From Dipteronia dyeriana (taxonomy: Eukaryota > Streptophyta > Magnoliopsida > Sapindales > Sapindaceae), in assembly GCA_032871835.1 (NCBI GenBank), contig CM065303.1, positions 51,436,597-51,500,596 of the forward strand: a DNA stretch of 64,000 nucleotides. Direction: 5' to 3'. Positions 61,317 through 64,000 of the stretch are shown piece after piece. Each line of letters begins with the position of its first letter. Positions within the stretch are counted from its first letter, which is position 1. Position numbers and translations under genes: made by a program. The notes beneath the pieces are model-generated. The model was not told the origin of the DNA and did not search any database. It saw nothing but the letters and a program-made list of their open reading frames with translations.

Positions 61317-62846
61317 TGAAAATATAATCATGGTTAAATGCTCAAGGCTAACCTAGAGGGGGGGGGGGGGGTGAAATAGTTAGACACCTTTTTTGACTCC
61401 CTTAGAAACAAACAAAAGTTTGTCCCTCTAGATTGCTTGTATCACAATATATATATTAATTAAAGACAATTAATCAATATACAAACACAAGTAAAGTGTG
61501 ATACAAACAAGTAATTGTAACACATACACAATCTATTCTATAGAAAGAAAGTCAACATACATAGATAGTTCTATCCATAATACAAATATTAGAGAGATAG
61601 GGATAGAGAAAAGTTGACACAAGACATAACGTGGTAAACCTCCGAAGAGGAAGCATCCACAGGCTAGCAGCCACCGGCAAACAAAATCCACTAGTAGATA
61701 AGACGAGTACAATCTCTCAAGTGACCTCTTTACCTAGAAACTACCCTCTTATCCTACTCCAGAAGTTTCTGCCCTATGCTCAACAATTCGAGGCACACTC
61801 TCAACTTCGAATCACTCAAATCAAAGTTCAAATGAAAAAGTTATGGTGTTTGGAAGGTGAGAAAATTTAGAGAGAAATTCTGCACACTTGATTTGAATTT
61901 CTTCTTAGAATAAAATGTGAGAGGGAAAGAGATTATAAAGAAGAGGGATAAGAATGAATTATGAAAAGACCAAAACACCCTTAAGAGCCCAAGAATGCAT
62001 GCTGCCCGAGATGGCACGTGGGCATCTCAGGGCAGCAAGCATTCTTTCCCGAGATGGTCACGCGCCATCTCGAGAAAGATTGCTTGGATGCAATCTTTTC
62101 TTCTCGCGCTCCCTTCACGTTCTTCTACCATTCTCCCGCCTCCGAATTCGGAATTCAAATCCATTTGTGGATTACGAACCATAACTCTCACACGGACATG
62201 GAAATATAAGATATTCAACCCAGAAAATAATAATTCTACTCGATATACGAAGACAAAGACAATGTATGAAACATGAGTTGAAAGTGTAGTATCTTTTGAC
62301 TTAGAACTTGAAATCAATAGTATGAGTAACCGAAATGACCGAAACTCAGTCAAGAATGATTTAAGACTAAATCCAAGTTCAATATCCATGTTATACAAAC
62401 ATATACACACACAAACACAACTCACACTAGAATGCAAACTACATAGAGATAGTTTCCAATCATGCATATTCCAAAACATGTTATTTCCAAACCAATGCAT
62501 GAGCATTCATCTCCAAGTGTGTGAATGTGTTATACATGGTGCACAACGATACAGAGACACATATGAATGAATTGTATGTGTGTGCCTATAATGGTGCACA
62601 ACGATGTAGGGACACAAATGTATGATATGTATGTGTGTGCCTAAGCCTTGTATGAGAAAGATAAGGTCTTAGTATACCTTTGTAGAACCAAATTGCATCC
62701 TTTCTCTTTGAAGACTTAGAACTTGGTTTGACTTGTTATTTCTTCTTCCTTGAAGCTTGAATCATCATGAACTTAAACAACTAAGTCATTACAAGTAAAC
62801 ATCATTTTGATATGGAATTCATACCAACACAAACTAAAACCTAACA
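61317..62846 (-). repeat. 3' LTR of an element running off the right edge
   Basis: On the minus strand it starts TGTTAGGTTTTAGTTTG, directly after the purine tract CCAAAGGGGGAGAT. It ends near the 14-G run (61358-61371) with TTTTCA. A GC-rich palindromic module (about 61995-62115, CCCGAGATGGCACGTGGG and CGCGCCATCTCG) lies upstream of a TATAA on the minus strand near 61930. About 1.53 kb. The left edge is placed by analogy with the other LTRs. Confidence 0.65.
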
Positions 62847-63315
62847 ATCTCCCCCTTTGGCAAATTCCATGTCAAAACACCTATACATTTACTACAAATA
62901 TAAAAATGAAGATAGGTCACAAAATCACTCCCTCATATTACAATGAGTAAGATTCCTATAACTAATCTTCACCAACTCTTGAACTTCATCTCGATCTTCC
63001 CTTCAAGCAACCTACAAATTCATCTCAAAGCACAATGCATATACAAGAGAAAGACAACAAATAGCAACATATAATATGGATAAGAATATTCAATTAAGTC
63101 CACAAATACATGTATCTCCCCCTCAATACATGCCAAATACAAGAATTCTTAACCAAATCTTAAGACTAATTATTACAAGCCATTGAAAGTTCAAAAGTTT
63201 ACAAAAACAACATAAAAAGGAAACTAAGTAACTAGCAATTCATAACAACTCTTTCTCCCTCTTTTTGACATGAAATGATGCCAAAAGGTAAGAAACATAC
63301 CATGAAACTCAAATA
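62847..63315 (-). other. Repeated purine tracts before the 3' LTR
   Basis: On the minus strand, GTCAAAAAGAGGGAGAAAG (about 63245-63268), TTGAGGGGGAGATAC (about 63113-63126) and CAAAGGGGGAGAT (62847-62860) precede the LTR. This is the same multi-tract layout as in the gag-only elements and fits Sireviruses. No coding sequence. Confidence 0.65.
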
Positions 63316-64000
63316 CTAGCTACTAGATCCACCAAAGAAAGATGTGCGTGTAGTTGACCTAACATAATGCTTGAGAGATGGTCTTGAACTTGATGCAATA
63401 CACTCCTCCAACTCTTTTATTCTAGCGTATTGTTTTTCAACTATAGCACTAAACTTATCAACCTTCTTCTTCAAATGCAAAGCCCAATCTGGAAGAATGT
63501 TTATACTAGTCTCTTGACAATCAACTTGTGAACTAAAAAGTCCAAAAGTATCACATGTCTTACCCTTATCCTTATATGACATGTATGACACACGTTTATC
63601 ACTATACTTTTCCAAGGGTTGTACCAATATATCATCTCCACTACTTTGAACACCACGAGCTAAACACAAAGAAGTAATAAACCCCGGTAATGCAAGCTTC
63701 TTATCTCCTCTAGTTGAGAAAGCCGTATTATCCAAATAAAACATAAGCAAATCCCCAAGGTTTATAGGTTGATTAGTCACCAAGGCATATACTATTTTGA
63801 TCTTGTCTTTATTCAACTCGGTTGAATTCGAAGATCCAATAATATTTGTGCAAATGAAAAGATGCCAAAATGCACTTGCCTTAGTTAACTCATGTTGACT
63901 AATATATGCTCTACCTTTCCACTCAAAAGAAGCATTGTCACATAGAGTTCTACCCATGATATTAAGATTCTCAATGATATCAACATCTAGAAAGTTTGAA
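63316..64000 (-). CDS. Env-position ORF, plant transposon-protein domain (partial)
   Basis: An uninterrupted minus-strand frame ends with TGG-rich FFGGSSS and a stop at 63316. It stays open to the right window edge; the first internal Met is at 63957, so the true start is outside. Residues after that Met include ASAFWHLFICTNIIGSS, KIVYALVTNQPINLG and ALPGFITSLCLARGV, the pattern of the putative plant transposon protein domain found between pol and the 3' LTR in some plant retroelements. The C-terminal part is predicted coiled coil (KKKVDKFSAIVEKQYARIKE). Position before the 3' LTR matches the env-like gene slot of Sireviruses, but no signal peptide or membrane span is visible in this part. 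It is the only retroelement frame here without a break. Function unknown. Confidence 0.7.
   Translation of the reverse strand, partial: SNFLDVDIIENLNIMGRTLCDNASFEWKGRAYISQHELTKASAFWHLFICTNIIGSSNSTELNKDKIKIVYALVTNQPINLGDLLMFYLDNTAFSTRGDKKLALPGFITSLCLARGVQSSGDDILVQPLEKYSDKRVSYMSYKDKGKTCDTFGLFSSQVDCQETSINILPDWALHLKKKVDKFSAIVEKQYARIKELEECIASSSRPSLKHYVRSTTRTSFFGGSSS

Overview
This is nuclear DNA of a flowering plant, almost certainly a eudicot. It is AT-rich, carries long microsatellites, and contains nested LTR retrotransposons, Mutator-like elements and one intron-containing plant gene. I recognise a single host gene that looks functional: a HIPP-type heavy-metal-associated isoprenylated protein at 48367-51286 (+), with three exons, a metal-binding CDGC motif and a C-terminal CaaX box. 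The species cannot be named from the sequence. No prokaryotic system, CRISPR array, rRNA or tRNA gene was seen.

Left part, 1-7.2 kb: intergenic DNA with the end of a TTA-flanked element (to 283), a direct duplication (778-1205 and 3617-3998) and a non-autonomous Mutator-like element with a perfect 9-bp target duplication (1714-3097). A second end of the TTA-flanked family lies near 6147.

7.26-24.6 kb: one old Ty1/copia element on the minus strand. Its LTRs are 7263-7866 and 23995-24604, and it is flanked by a perfect 5-bp duplication (tttat). Its decayed gag-pol is still readable in patches. Two younger insertions split it: a 2.4-kb solo LTR (12932-15379) and a 6.9-kb gag-only element (15985-22925, +).

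24.6-34.9 kb: AT-rich DNA with LTR fragments, one copy of a MITE-like family, a 34-bp-arm hairpin, and an internally deleted MULE (about 30.77-34.6 kb). That MULE keeps a DUF1985-type fragment and the N-terminus of a MURA-like transposase, converging on each other, and two arrays of a ~21-bp repeat.

34.93-42.01 kb: a second gag-only element of the same superfamily as 15985-22925. Both share the LTR ends, the gag, the point where pol is lost and several purine-tract repeats. They differ in a GC-rich module just upstream of the LTR TATA box. This points to a Sirevirus-like, non-autonomous family whose LTR promoters are modular. I consider this the most interesting observation in the window.

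42-55.8 kb: foldback and MITE-like elements and the HIPP gene, whose second intron holds a 1431-bp MULE. A TTA-flanked element, a 583-bp hAT element with a perfect 8-bp duplication, and a third MULE-like element follow.

55.85-64 kb: a decayed Tnt1-like copia element (minus strand) interrupted at 60168 by an LTR of the Sirevirus-like superfamily. That LTR is itself interrupted at 61317 by another minus-strand LTR element, whose env-position ORF of the plant transposon-protein type runs off the right edge. All coding capacity except HIPP and this last partial ORF is broken.
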